From Xanthomonas translucens pv. translucens DSM 18974 (lineage in GTDB: Bacteria > Pseudomonadota > Gammaproteobacteria > Xanthomonadales > Xanthomonadaceae): a stretch of 8,635 nucleotides of DNA. The notes beneath the pieces are model-generated. The model saw only the letters and a list, made by a program, of their open reading frames with translations. It was not told the DNA's origin and made no database searches. Position 1 is the stretch's first letter. Each line of letters begins with the position of its first letter. Below, one piece after another: positions 1-6,605 of the stretch. Both the position numbers and the translations under genes were made by a program. The stretch is taken from assembly GCF_000331775.1 (NCBI RefSeq), contig NZ_CAPJ01000481.1, forward strand, positions 1-8,635. The letters are read 5' to 3'.

Positions 1-255
1 GCCGGAGGCGCGCCTGCGGTGGATGGCGAGCGCGCGCCGCGCAAGCGCCGGCGTCGCCGCGGCGGGCGTCCGCTGGAAGGTGCCGAGGGGGCCGAGGGCG
101 CTGCTGCCGTCGCGAGCAGTGACGCGCCGACCAAGCCGGTGCAGGTCAAGGCCGCGCGCCAGGGCGAGCGTGCCGCCGCGCCGGCTGCTGCAGCGAACGA
201 TTCGTTCCTGACCCGCCTCGGCCGCAAGCTGCGTTCGCTGGTGTCCAGCTCCTGA
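1..255 (+). CDS. 3' end of a gene with a basic tail, probably RNA helicase RhlB
   Basis: This is an open reading frame entering from the left edge and ending at TGA 253-255, so only the last 84 residues are visible. No catalytic domain is in view. The visible part is low complexity: an Arg/Lys cluster (RKRRRRRGGRP, encoded at about 40-72), an Ala/Glu/Gly-rich linker, then a last segment SFLTRLGRKLRSLVSSS that reads as a short amphipathic helix. DEAD-box helicases of the RhlB type in Xanthomonadaceae carry an extended basic, RGG-like C-terminal tail that would bind RNA or RNase partners, and this tail fits that pattern. The assignment is an inference from composition and from memory of the family, not from conserved motifs. 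Another RNA-binding protein with a disordered basic tail is possible. The reading frame is secure; the name is not. Confidence 0.5.
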   Translation, partial: AGGAPAVDGERAPRKRRRRRGGRPLEGAEGAEGAAAVASSDAPTKPVQVKAARQGERAAAPAAAANDSFLTRLGRKLRSLVSSS

Positions 256-288
256 ACCGGCGCTCCACCGTTCGCGGCGCACGCACGG

Positions 289-326
289 TGGACGAAAACC
301 CGGGCCGCTCCGGCATAATCGCCGGA
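289..326 (+). promoter_or_regulatory. Candidate sigma-70 promoter giving a leaderless ftsE transcript
   Basis: CATAAT at 314-319 is a 5/6 match to the TATAAT -10 box. The best -35 candidate is TGGACG at 289-294 (4/6 to TTGACA), but the spacer is 19 bases, longer than ideal. Only 6 bases separate the -10 from the ftsE ATG at 326, so transcription should start at or next to the A of the start codon. No purine-rich ribosome binding site lies upstream of that ATG. A 5-bp inverted repeat (CCGGC 310-314, GCCGG 321-325) brackets the -10. Promoter position is inferred from sequence only. Confidence 0.5.
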
Positions 327-1012
327 TGAGCGTTCTGCGGTTCGACAATGTCAGCAAACAGTACGCCGGTGGCCACGAGGCCCTGGTGGATGTCAGCTTC
401 CAGGTGGAGGAGGGCGAGATGCTGTTCGTCACCGGCCATTCCGGGGCGGGCAAGAGCACCTTGCTCAAATTGATCCATCTCAGCGAGCGTCCGTCGCGCG
501 GGGCGGTGCTGTTCGGCGAGCGCAACCTGCTGAAGGTGCGCGGGCGGCGCGTGCCGCTGCACCGGCGCGAGGTCGGCGTCGTCTACCAGGACCACCGCCT
601 GCTGATGGACCGCAGCATCGCCGAGAACGTGGCGCTGCCGCTGATCCTGCGCGGCACGCGCCGCGCCGAGATCGGCAAGCGCGTGCGCTCGATACTGGAG
701 CGGATGGGCCTGGGCCATCGCGAGAAGGCGCTGCCGTCGCAGCTGTCGGCCGGCGAGCAGCAACGCGTGGGCATCGCCCGGGCGATGGTCGCCGAGCCGC
801 GCCTGCTGGTCGCCGACGAACCCACCGGCAACCTCGACCCGACCCTGGCCGCCGAGATCATGCAGCTGTTCGCCGAATTGCCGGCGCGCGGCACCAGCGT
901 GCTGGTGGTCAGCCACGACCTGGCGCTGCTCAAGCAGATGCGCAAGCGCGTGCTGATCCTGGACCACGGCCGCCTGGCCGACGACATCTCTCCGCAGGAC
1001 CTGGCCGAATGA
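326..1012 (+). CDS. ftsE: Cell division ATP-binding protein FtsE
   Basis: FtsE is the cytoplasmic ATPase of the FtsEX complex. It couples ATP hydrolysis at the division site to periplasmic activation of murein hydrolases through FtsX. The 228-residue product has the usual family length and all ABC ATPase motifs in order: Walker A GHSGAGKST (37-45), Q-loop Q88 in VYQDHRLLMDR, signature LSAGEQQR (140-147), Walker B LLVADE (160-165, catalytic E165) and H-loop H197 in VVSHD. The opening residues LRFDNVSK line up with the N-terminus of E. coli FtsE, which fixes the start at 326. The signature has Ala where E. coli FtsE has Gly (LSGGE); this is probably tolerated. Its stop codon overlaps the ftsX start (ATGA), so translation of the two is likely coupled. 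The start has no Shine-Dalgarno sequence. Confidence 0.97.
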   Translation: MSVLRFDNVSKQYAGGHEALVDVSFQVEEGEMLFVTGHSGAGKSTLLKLIHLSERPSRGAVLFGERNLLKVRGRRVPLHRREVGVVYQDHRLLMDRSIAENVALPLILRGTRRAEIGKRVRSILERMGLGHREKALPSQLSAGEQQRVGIARAMVAEPRLLVADEPTGNLDPTLAAEIMQLFAELPARGTSVLVVSHDLALLKQMRKRVLILDHGRLADDISPQDLAE

Positions 1013-1956
1013 GTACACGCAATGCCGGCGGCGGCGCCGCGCCCTCGCGCCTGGGCGTGTGGTGGGACCACCACCTGCACAGCATCGTCTACAGCCTCGG
1101 CCGGGCCATGCGCAAGCCGTGGGCGACGTTGCTGACGATGGCGGTGATGGCGCTGGCCCTGGCGTTGCCGCTTGGGCTGTCGATCGCGCTGGACAACCTC
1201 AAGCAGTTCGCCGGCAGCGTGCAGCAGTCGCGCGACATCAATGTGTTCCTGAAGACCGGCGTCGATGCCGCCGCGGCCAATACGCTGGCGACGACCCTGC
1301 GCGGCCGCGCCGACGTCGCCGCGGTGGCGCTGCGTACGCCCGAGCAGGGCATGGCCGAGCTGCGCGACAGCGCCGGGCTCGGCGATGCGCTGGACGCGCT
1401 CAACGACAACCCGCTGCCGACCCTGCTGATCGTTACCCCGGCCGCGGCCGACGACGCGCCGCTGGCGGCGGCGCTGAGCGCGCTGCCGCAGGCCGATCTG
1501 GTCCAGCACGACGCGCTGTGGCGCAAGCGCCTGGACGGCTGGTTGCGCTTCGGCGAACGCCTGGTGCAGGTGCTGTCGGTGCTGCTCGGCGCCGGCGCGG
1601 CGCTGGTGGTCGGCAACACCGTGCGCCTGGACATCCAGTCGCGGCGCGAGGAAATCGGCGTGCTGCAGTTGCTCGGCGCCAGCGACGGTTTCATCCGCCG
1701 CCCGTTCCTGTACCTGGGCGCCTGGTACGGCTTCGGCGCCGGGGTGCTGGCGCTGGGCCTGATCGCCGCGTCCGGGCTGGCGCTGGGGCCGCCGCTGGCG
1801 GAACTGGCCGATAGCTACGGCAGCCATTTCGCGCTGCACGGGCTGGACGCCTTGCATTCGGGGTTCGTGTTGCTCGGCACCCTGCTGCTGGGCTGGCTCG
1901 GCGCCTGGCTGGTGACCGGCCACTTCCTGCGCCAGACGCGTTCCACCCATACCTGA
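1009..1956 (+). CDS. ftsX: Cell division protein FtsX, permease-like subunit
   Basis: FtsX is the inner-membrane partner of FtsE. In the family it carries a periplasmic loop that recruits amidase activators such as EnvC, and a cytoplasmic contact for FtsE. The 315-residue product has the expected four-helix layout. TM1 is at about 39-60, followed by a large periplasmic domain (about 61-180, soluble and Ala-rich). TM2 is at about 185-204, TM3 at about 235-258 and TM4 at about 284-304. The most diagnostic stretch is the loop after TM2, with NTVRLDIQSRREEIGVLQLL then GAS and FIRRPF (203-233), which closely follows the E. coli FtsX sequence. The N-terminal 38 residues are polar with a Gly/Ala-rich start, as in other gamma-proteobacterial FtsX. 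The start ATG at 1009 overlaps the ftsE stop by 4 bases, indicating an operon. Confidence 0.96.
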   Translation: MSTRNAGGGAAPSRLGVWWDHHLHSIVYSLGRAMRKPWATLLTMAVMALALALPLGLSIALDNLKQFAGSVQQSRDINVFLKTGVDAAAANTLATTLRGRADVAAVALRTPEQGMAELRDSAGLGDALDALNDNPLPTLLIVTPAAADDAPLAAALSALPQADLVQHDALWRKRLDGWLRFGERLVQVLSVLLGAGAALVVGNTVRLDIQSRREEIGVLQLLGASDGFIRRPFLYLGAWYGFGAGVLALGLIAASGLALGPPLAELADSYGSHFALHGLDALHSGFVLLGTLLLGWLGAWLVTGHFLRQTRSTHT

Positions 1957-1963
1957 GGCGTGC

Positions 1964-2806
1964 ATGTCCCGGCACGAGCTCAAGCACCTGATCAACGATG
2001 CCCCGCGGGTGATGGTCGTGGACGGCTCCAAGCTGGTGCGCAAGCTGATCGCCGATGTGCTGCACCGCGAACTGCCGGACGTGGTAGTGGTCGGCTGCGC
2101 CAGCATCGCCGAGGCGCGCGCGGCGCTGGAGGCCGGCCCGGTGAACCTGGTCACCACCTCGCTGGCGCTGCCCGACGGCGACGGCCTGGCCCTGGCGCGC
2201 AGCGTGCGCGAGGCCGCGGGCCAGGCCTACGTGCCGGTGATCGTGGTTTCCGGCGATGCGCAGCAGCATCTGGTCGAACGCCGCTTCACCGAATACGTCA
2301 CCGACTATTTCGACAAGGCGCTGGGTCACGAGGCGCTGGCGACCTTCATCCGCGGCTACGTGCAACCGCAGCCGGTGGTCGGCGCCACCATCCTCTATGT
2401 CGAGGATAGCCGGGTGGTGGCCGAGGCGACCAAGCGCATGCTCGAGCGCCAGGAACTGCACGTGGTGCACGTGCTGACCGCCGAGGACGCGTTCGCGCTG
2501 CTCACCGCCGAATCGCTGGGCCGCACCACCCGCCGCATCGACCTGGTGCTGACCGACGTGACCCTGAAGGGCGAACTCAACGGCCGCGACTTGGTGCAGC
2601 GCATCCGCATCGACTTCGCTTACGGCAAGCGGCGCATGCCGGTGCTGGTGATGACCGGCGACAGCAACCCGCACAACCAGTCCGAGCTGCTGCGCGCCGG
2701 CGCCAACGACCTGGTGCAAAAGCCGATCGAGGAGCGCCTGCTGGTCACCAAGGTGCTGTTCCAGCTGCGCCTGGCCAAGCTCAGCGACAATGCCGTGACC
2801 TTCTGA
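1964..2806 (+). CDS. Response regulator with two tandem receiver domains, first one degenerate
   Basis: The 280-residue cytoplasmic protein consists of two CheY-like receiver domains and no DNA-binding or enzymatic output domain. Receiver 2 (about 140-270) is complete: acidic pair E147-D148 (YVEDS), phospho-acceptor D198 (LVLTDV), switch T231 (VMTGD) and K253 (QKP). Receiver 1 (about 14-133) keeps the fold motifs D20 (VVDGS), S96 (VVSGD) and K118, but aligning NLVTTSLALPDGDG puts Ser66 where the phosphorylated Asp belongs, and one of the two pocket acids is Gly21. It is therefore probably not phosphorylated. The start at 1964 has a GAGG ribosome binding site (1955-1958) overlapping the ftsX stop, only 7 bases upstream, so the gene is likely expressed with ftsEX. 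No cognate kinase is in the window. Output is presumably by protein-protein interaction; the partner is unknown. The family call is firm, the role is not. Confidence 0.9.
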   Translation: MSRHELKHLINDAPRVMVVDGSKLVRKLIADVLHRELPDVVVVGCASIAEARAALEAGPVNLVTTSLALPDGDGLALARSVREAAGQAYVPVIVVSGDAQQHLVERRFTEYVTDYFDKALGHEALATFIRGYVQPQPVVGATILYVEDSRVVAEATKRMLERQELHVVHVLTAEDAFALLTAESLGRTTRRIDLVLTDVTLKGELNGRDLVQRIRIDFAYGKRRMPVLVMTGDSNPHNQSELLRAGANDLVQKPIEERLLVTKVLFQLRLAKLSDNAVTF

Positions 2807-2828
2807 CCGACACATCCACCGACCCTGC

Positions 2829-3554
2829 ATGAGTAGCGAAGACGACACCCGGATCCAGCTGGAACCCTCGTGGAAGGCGCAGATCGGCGACTGGCTGCTG
2901 CGCCCGGAAATGCGCGAACTGGCCGCGTTCCTGCGCCAGCGCAAGGCGGCCGGCGCACGCGTGTTTCCGCCCGGGCGGCAGATCTTCGCCGCATTCGACG
3001 CGACCCCGTTTGACCGGGTCGAAGTGGTGATCCTTGGCCAGGATCCGTACCACGGCTACGGCCAGGCGCACGGGCTGTGCTTCTCGGTGCTGCCCGGGGT
3101 GCCGGTGCCGCCGTCGCTGCTGAACATCTACAAGGAGATCGAGGACGACCTGGGCATCCGCCGTCCCGATCACGGCTGCCTGCTGCCGTGGGCGCAGCGC
3201 GGCGTGCTGCTGCTCAACGCGGTGCTGACGGTCGAGGAAGGCCGTGCCGGCGCGCACCAGGGCAAGGGCTGGGAGGGCTTCACCGACCATGTGGTGGACA
3301 CCCTGAACCGCGAGCGCGAAGGCCTGGTGTTCCTGCTGTGGGGCAGCTATGCCCAGGCCAAGGGCAAGGTCATCGACACCCGCCGCCACCGCGTGCTGAA
3401 GGCGCCGCATCCCTCGCCGCTGTCGGCGCACCGCGGCTTCCTGGGCTGCAAGCACTTCTCCGCGGCCAACGACTACCTGCGTCGCCGCGGCGCCACGCCG
3501 ATCGACTGGAGCCTGCCGCCGCGCGCTGCGCTGGACGCGGCGGGCGGCGGCTGA
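2829..3554 (+). CDS. ung: Uracil-DNA glycosylase, family 1
   Basis: Ung removes uracil from DNA (from cytosine deamination or dUTP incorporation) and starts base-excision repair. The 241-residue protein has every family 1 hallmark. The water-activating loop GQDPYH is at 70-75 with catalytic D72. The uracil-stacking F85 lies in GLCFSV. PPSLLNIYKE is at 94-103, N130 (LLLN) recognises uracil, and the minor-groove loop HPSPLSAHRGF is at 194-204 with catalytic H194. Length is a little above the E. coli enzyme (229 residues), from short N- and C-terminal extensions. The start at 2829 gives the N-terminus expected for the Xanthomonas protein (QLEPSWK at residues 10-16); no clear Shine-Dalgarno is visible ahead of it. 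It lies 22 bases after the response regulator stop, so it may be read through from the ftsEX block. No recognisable terminator follows. Confidence 0.97.
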   Translation: MSSEDDTRIQLEPSWKAQIGDWLLRPEMRELAAFLRQRKAAGARVFPPGRQIFAAFDATPFDRVEVVILGQDPYHGYGQAHGLCFSVLPGVPVPPSLLNIYKEIEDDLGIRRPDHGCLLPWAQRGVLLLNAVLTVEEGRAGAHQGKGWEGFTDHVVDTLNREREGLVFLLWGSYAQAKGKVIDTRRHRVLKAPHPSPLSAHRGFLGCKHFSAANDYLRRRGATPIDWSLPPRAALDAAGGG

Positions 3555-3630
3555 ACCGTGGTTCGACGGCGGTACCCGAGGTGCGCCGCGTGTACGCAAA
3601 TTTCGCAGGCGCGGTGCTAATTTTGGCGCT

Positions 3631-3644
3631 CGTAACCGGTTACG
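3631..3644. promoter_or_regulatory. 14-bp perfect palindrome upstream of rpoH, candidate operator
   Basis: CGTAACCGGTTACG is a perfect 14-bp palindrome in the non-coding gap between ung and rpoH, about 130 bases before the rpoH start. It sits in a locally AT-richer patch (CTAATTTTGG just upstream), unlike the surrounding coding sequence. GCAGGCG at 3605-3611 can also pair with CGCCTGC at 3643-3649, which would compete with the palindrome if the region were transcribed. The form is that of a binding site for a dimeric helix-turn-helix repressor or activator; the protein is unknown. Confidence 0.4.
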
Positions 3645-3719
3645 CCTGCCCTTCCCAGTGTTCCACAGGCTTCTGTCACAGTCCGTTCCCTGAGTCCAAT
3701 GTTGCATGAATAGAACGCA

Positions 3720-3748
3720 GGAACTTTTTACTGTACCCAGCAGTCCAG
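3720..3748 (+). promoter_or_regulatory. Candidate sigma-E (ECF) promoter of rpoH
   Basis: GGAACTT at 3720-3726 is an exact match to the sigma-E-type -35 element, and GTC at 3743-3745 (GTCCAG) fits the -10 element, with a 16-base spacer. Sigma-E control of rpoH is established in E. coli, and the GGAACTT/GTC pair is the recognised pattern for RpoE-type factors in proteobacteria. The sixth -10 base is G rather than the often preferred A. Transcription from here would start near 3754-3756, so the leader would be only about 18-20 bases before ATG 3774. No equally good sigma-70 or sigma-32 promoter was seen in 3555-3719. Confidence 0.65.
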
Positions 3749-3761
3749 TTAGTTGACTGCT
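3739..3761. repeat. 7-bp inverted repeat over the rpoH -10 and transcription start
   Basis: AGCAGTC (3739-3745) and GACTGCT (3755-3761) are perfect reverse complements separated by 9 bases (CAGTTAGTT). The left arm contains the GTC of the sigma-E -10, and the right arm covers the predicted transcription start. As DNA it could be an operator. In a transcript starting further upstream it could form a hairpin whose base lies 12 bases before ATG 3774. Function is not shown by the sequence. Confidence 0.5.
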
Positions 3762-3773
3762 AAGATGAGCCCT

Positions 3774-4652
<879 letters not shown>

Positions 4653-4689
4653 GGGGTGCGACCATGTGCGTGTGATCGATCAGCGAAGC

Positions 4690-4718
4690 AAAAAGGCCCG
4701 GGTTTTCCGGGCCTTTTT
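4690..4718. terminator. Bidirectional intrinsic terminator after rpoH
   Basis: A perfect 7-bp GC stem, GGCCCGG (4695-4701) with CCGGGCC (4707-4713), has a 5-base GTTTT loop. It is flanked by five A (4690-4694) and five T (4714-4718). On the + strand the T run ends the rpoH transcript; on the - strand the A run becomes the U tract, ending transcription from the ndh side. It lies between convergent units, 37 bases beyond the rpoH stop and 77 bases beyond the end of the channel remnant. The rest of 4653-4795 shows no gene. Confidence 0.93.
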
Positions 4719-4795
4719 CGTTGGGCCGATGCTTGCGCAGATTTGCGGATGCGGACGCGCGCAACCGCCACGTGTGGTGCGGTCAGCTGCCGGGT

Positions 4796-5098
4796 TCACT
4801 GCTCCGGCGGCCGCGCCACCGGCAGGTGCCAGCCGTAGCGGATCGCCACGAAGCGCAGGCCCAAGCACAGCGTGGCGCCGATCGCGACTCCCCACGGCTG
4901 CGGCAGGTGCAGCGCATGCGCCGCGGCGACCACGCCGCCGCCGAGCAAGGCCGCCACTGCGTACAGCTCGGCCTGCAGCACCACCGGCGTGCGCGCCACC
5001 AGCAGGTCATGGACGATGCCGCCGCCGATGCCACTGAGCATGCCGAGCAGGTCGAGCAGGAACAGGAAGGTCGCCAAGACGGCACTGCAACGTGGCAA
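4796..5098 (-). pseudogene. C-terminal remnant of a TRIC/YadS-type membrane channel gene
   Basis: The open frame encodes a hydrophobic segment matching only the last part of the TRIC (trimeric intracellular cation channel, YadS/UPF0126) family, whose full members are about 200 residues with seven membrane helices in two repeats. Recognisable here are the second-repeat GIGGGIVHD (24-31 counted from TTG 5098), PVVLQAELYAVAALLGG (38-54) and the last helix ending LRFVAIRYGWHLPV, equivalent to E. coli YadS TEIYATACIIGG and IRLAAIRWHLKLP. The first repeat and helix 4 are missing. They cannot lie upstream, because the ndh stop is only 33 bases before 5098. The conserved Arg of the GGGxxRD motif is His30 (codon CAT, one transition from CGT). 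No start codon has a Shine-Dalgarno sequence (TTG 5096-5098 or internal ATG 5039-5041). A truncated, non-functional gene is the best reading; a real short membrane protein read through from ndh is the alternative. Confidence 0.65.
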
Positions 5099-5131
5099 AG
5101 GGCGGCTGGATCGCAGCCCTGCCGCAGGGTG

Positions 5132-6439
5132 TCACGCGGCCGCCGGCGGCTCCGGTGCGGCCGGCGCAGGTTCGGCCGCGCGCGCGTCGTCGCCGAGGAT
5201 GATGCGCGCCGCGCGCTGGTAGCTCCAGTACGCCCAGGCCCAGTTGAGCAGCACCACCAGGCGGTTGCGGAAGCCGATCAGGAAGAACACGTGCGCCGCC
5301 AGCCAGAACCACCAGGCCAGCAGGCCGGACAGCTGCAGACGGCCCAGGTGCACGATCGCGGCCATGCGCCCGATGGTGGCCAGGTTGCCGTAGTCGGCAT
5401 AGCGGAACGGTGCGTCGCCGGGTTCGCCGCGCAGCCGCTTCGCCAGGTTTTCGGCGACGTGCCGGCCCATCTGCTTGGCCGCCGGCGCCACCCCGGGTAC
5501 CGGCTTGCCGTCGGCCTGCTGCAGCGCGGCCAGGTCGCCGGCGACGAACACCTCCGGATGCCCGGGGATGCTCAGATCCGGCTGCACCTGCACCCGGCCG
5601 CTGCGGTCCAGCGGCACGTCCAGGGTTCGCCCCAGCGGCGAGGCGGCCACGCCGGCGGCCCAGACCACGGTGCGTGCGGGCACGAAGGTGCTGCCAAGGC
5701 GGTAGCCGCTGGCGTCGATGTCGGCCACCGGCACACCGGTCAGCACGTCCACGCCGAGTTTTTCCAGCTGTTTCTGCGCCTTGGCCGACAGCCGCTCCGG
5801 GAACGAGGCGAGCACGCGCGGGCCGGCTTCGATCAGCCGCACCTTGGCCTGCGCGGGATCGATGCGGCGGAATTCGTGCTTGAGCGTATGCCGTGCGATC
5901 TCGGCCAGGGTGCCGGCCAGTTCCACCCCGGTCGGGCCGCCGCCGACGATGGCGAAGCTGAGCCAGGCCGCGCGCGCGGCCGGGTCGCTCTCGGCTTCGG
6001 CGCGCTCGAACGCCAGCAGCAGGTGGCGGCGCAGGTGCAGCGCGTCGTCCAGGGTCTTCAGGCCGGGCGCGTGCCTGGCCCATTCGTCGTGGCCGAAGTA
6101 GGCATGGGTGGCGCCGGTGGCGACCAGCAGGTAGTCGTAGTCCAGCGTCTCGCCGCCGGCCAGGTGCACCTGCCGCGCTTGCTTGTCCAGGCGCAGCACT
6201 TCGCCCAGGCGCACTGCCACGTTGTCCTGCTTGCGCAGGATCTGCCGCAGCGGCGCGGCGATGTCCGGCGACGACAGGCCGGCGGTGGCGACCTGGTACA
6301 GCAGCGGCTGGAACAGGTGGTGGTTGCGGCGGTCGATCAGGGTGATGCGCAGCGGTGCCTTGGCCAGCGCGCGGGTGGCCCACAGCCCAGCGAAACCGCC
6401 GCCGACCACAATCAGGTGCGGCACGGGTGCGTTAGCCAT
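5132..6439 (-). CDS. ndh: Type II NADH dehydrogenase (NDH-2), FAD-dependent
   Basis: NDH-2 is a single-subunit peripheral membrane flavoenzyme that passes electrons from NADH to quinone without pumping protons. The 435-residue product has two Rossmann dinucleotide folds: FAD-binding VVGGGFAG (11-18), with the acid D36 at the end of the next strand (LID), and NADH-binding VGGGPTGVE (165-173). HHLFQPLLYQVAT (40-52) is typical of the NDH-2 active-site region. ATGA (107-110) and VFVAGDLA (297-304) complete the FAD site. The C-terminal segment around 372-404 is rich in Trp, Leu and Phe (LLAWWFWLAAHVFFLIGF), consistent with membrane attachment, and an Ala/Pro tail follows. The ATG at 6439 is preceded by GGAG (complement of 6446-6449) with a 6-base spacer, a good ribosome binding site. 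The channel remnant follows 33 bases downstream in the same frame. Length and motifs look intact. Confidence 0.95.
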   Translation of the reverse strand: MANAPVPHLIVVGGGFAGLWATRALAKAPLRITLIDRRNHHLFQPLLYQVATAGLSSPDIAAPLRQILRKQDNVAVRLGEVLRLDKQARQVHLAGGETLDYDYLLVATGATHAYFGHDEWARHAPGLKTLDDALHLRRHLLLAFERAEAESDPAARAAWLSFAIVGGGPTGVELAGTLAEIARHTLKHEFRRIDPAQAKVRLIEAGPRVLASFPERLSAKAQKQLEKLGVDVLTGVPVADIDASGYRLGSTFVPARTVVWAAGVAASPLGRTLDVPLDRSGRVQVQPDLSIPGHPEVFVAGDLAALQQADGKPVPGVAPAAKQMGRHVAENLAKRLRGEPGDAPFRYADYGNLATIGRMAAIVHLGRLQLSGLLAWWFWLAAHVFFLIGFRNRLVVLLNWAWAYWSYQRAARIILGDDARAAEPAPAAPEPPAAA

Positions 6440-6593
6440 GCAGGACTCCAGGTGGACGCAAAGGCGAGGCGCAAGCGGCTGTCGGCACGCAGGCGACGGC
6501 CGGACGCTGCACGCACGCCGCGCAATGCAGCGCCGTGATGCACGCGGCGGTCGCGGCGCCGTGCAGGAACTGGGGGCTGGAACGGCATGGCCC

Positions 6594-6600
6594 TATAGTA
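6594..6600. promoter_or_regulatory. Candidate divergent -10 elements between ndh and the small ORF
   Basis: The sequence around CTATAG reads as a -10 on both strands: TATAGT (6594-6599) on +, and TACTAT (complement of 6600-6595) on -. The + strand element lies exactly 6 bases before ATG 6606, which has no Shine-Dalgarno sequence. The - strand element would give ndh a leader of about 150 bases, ending in a normal ribosome binding site. No good -35 was found for either direction, so this is tentative. The 6440-6593 gap shows no other clear signal. Confidence 0.35.
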
Positions 6601-6605
6601 GCGCG

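Noticed and set aside
264..292. 8-bp inverted repeat TCCACCGT/ACGGTGGA after the first gene as a possible terminator.
   Set aside because: No T run follows on either strand, and the right arm overlaps the candidate ftsE -35. It may be structural, but an intrinsic terminator is not supported.
583..2157. Long - strand open frame (524 codons) opposite ftsE, ftsX and the regulator.
   Set aside because: Its product is compositionally odd (runs of Gln, Arg, Ala) with no recognisable domain, and the + strand genes are certain. It is a shadow produced by high GC.
3659..3667. TGTTCCACA as a DnaA box upstream of rpoH, as known in E. coli rpoH.
   Set aside because: It matches TTATCCACA at only 7 of 9 positions and stands alone; too weak to claim.
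3753..3773. Extended rpoH start at TTG 3753 ([10 protein letters not shown]), which resembles the E. coli MTDKM start.
   Set aside because: The TTG lies at or before the predicted sigma-E transcription start, has no ribosome binding site, and the resemblance covers only a few residues.
4673..4682. 10-bp palindrome TGATCGATCA between the rpoH stop and the terminator.
   Set aside because: Short and located where no promoter is expected; overlapping GATC-type palindromes are common by chance.
4721..6538. 605-codon + strand open frame opposite ndh and the channel remnant.
   Set aside because: Low-complexity Gln/Arg/Ala/Gly product, no domain, and antisense to an intact ndh.
6539..6565. TGCACG/CGTGCA inverted repeat in the ndh upstream gap.
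   Set aside because: Only six pairs with a 15-base loop in very GC-rich DNA, as expected by chance.
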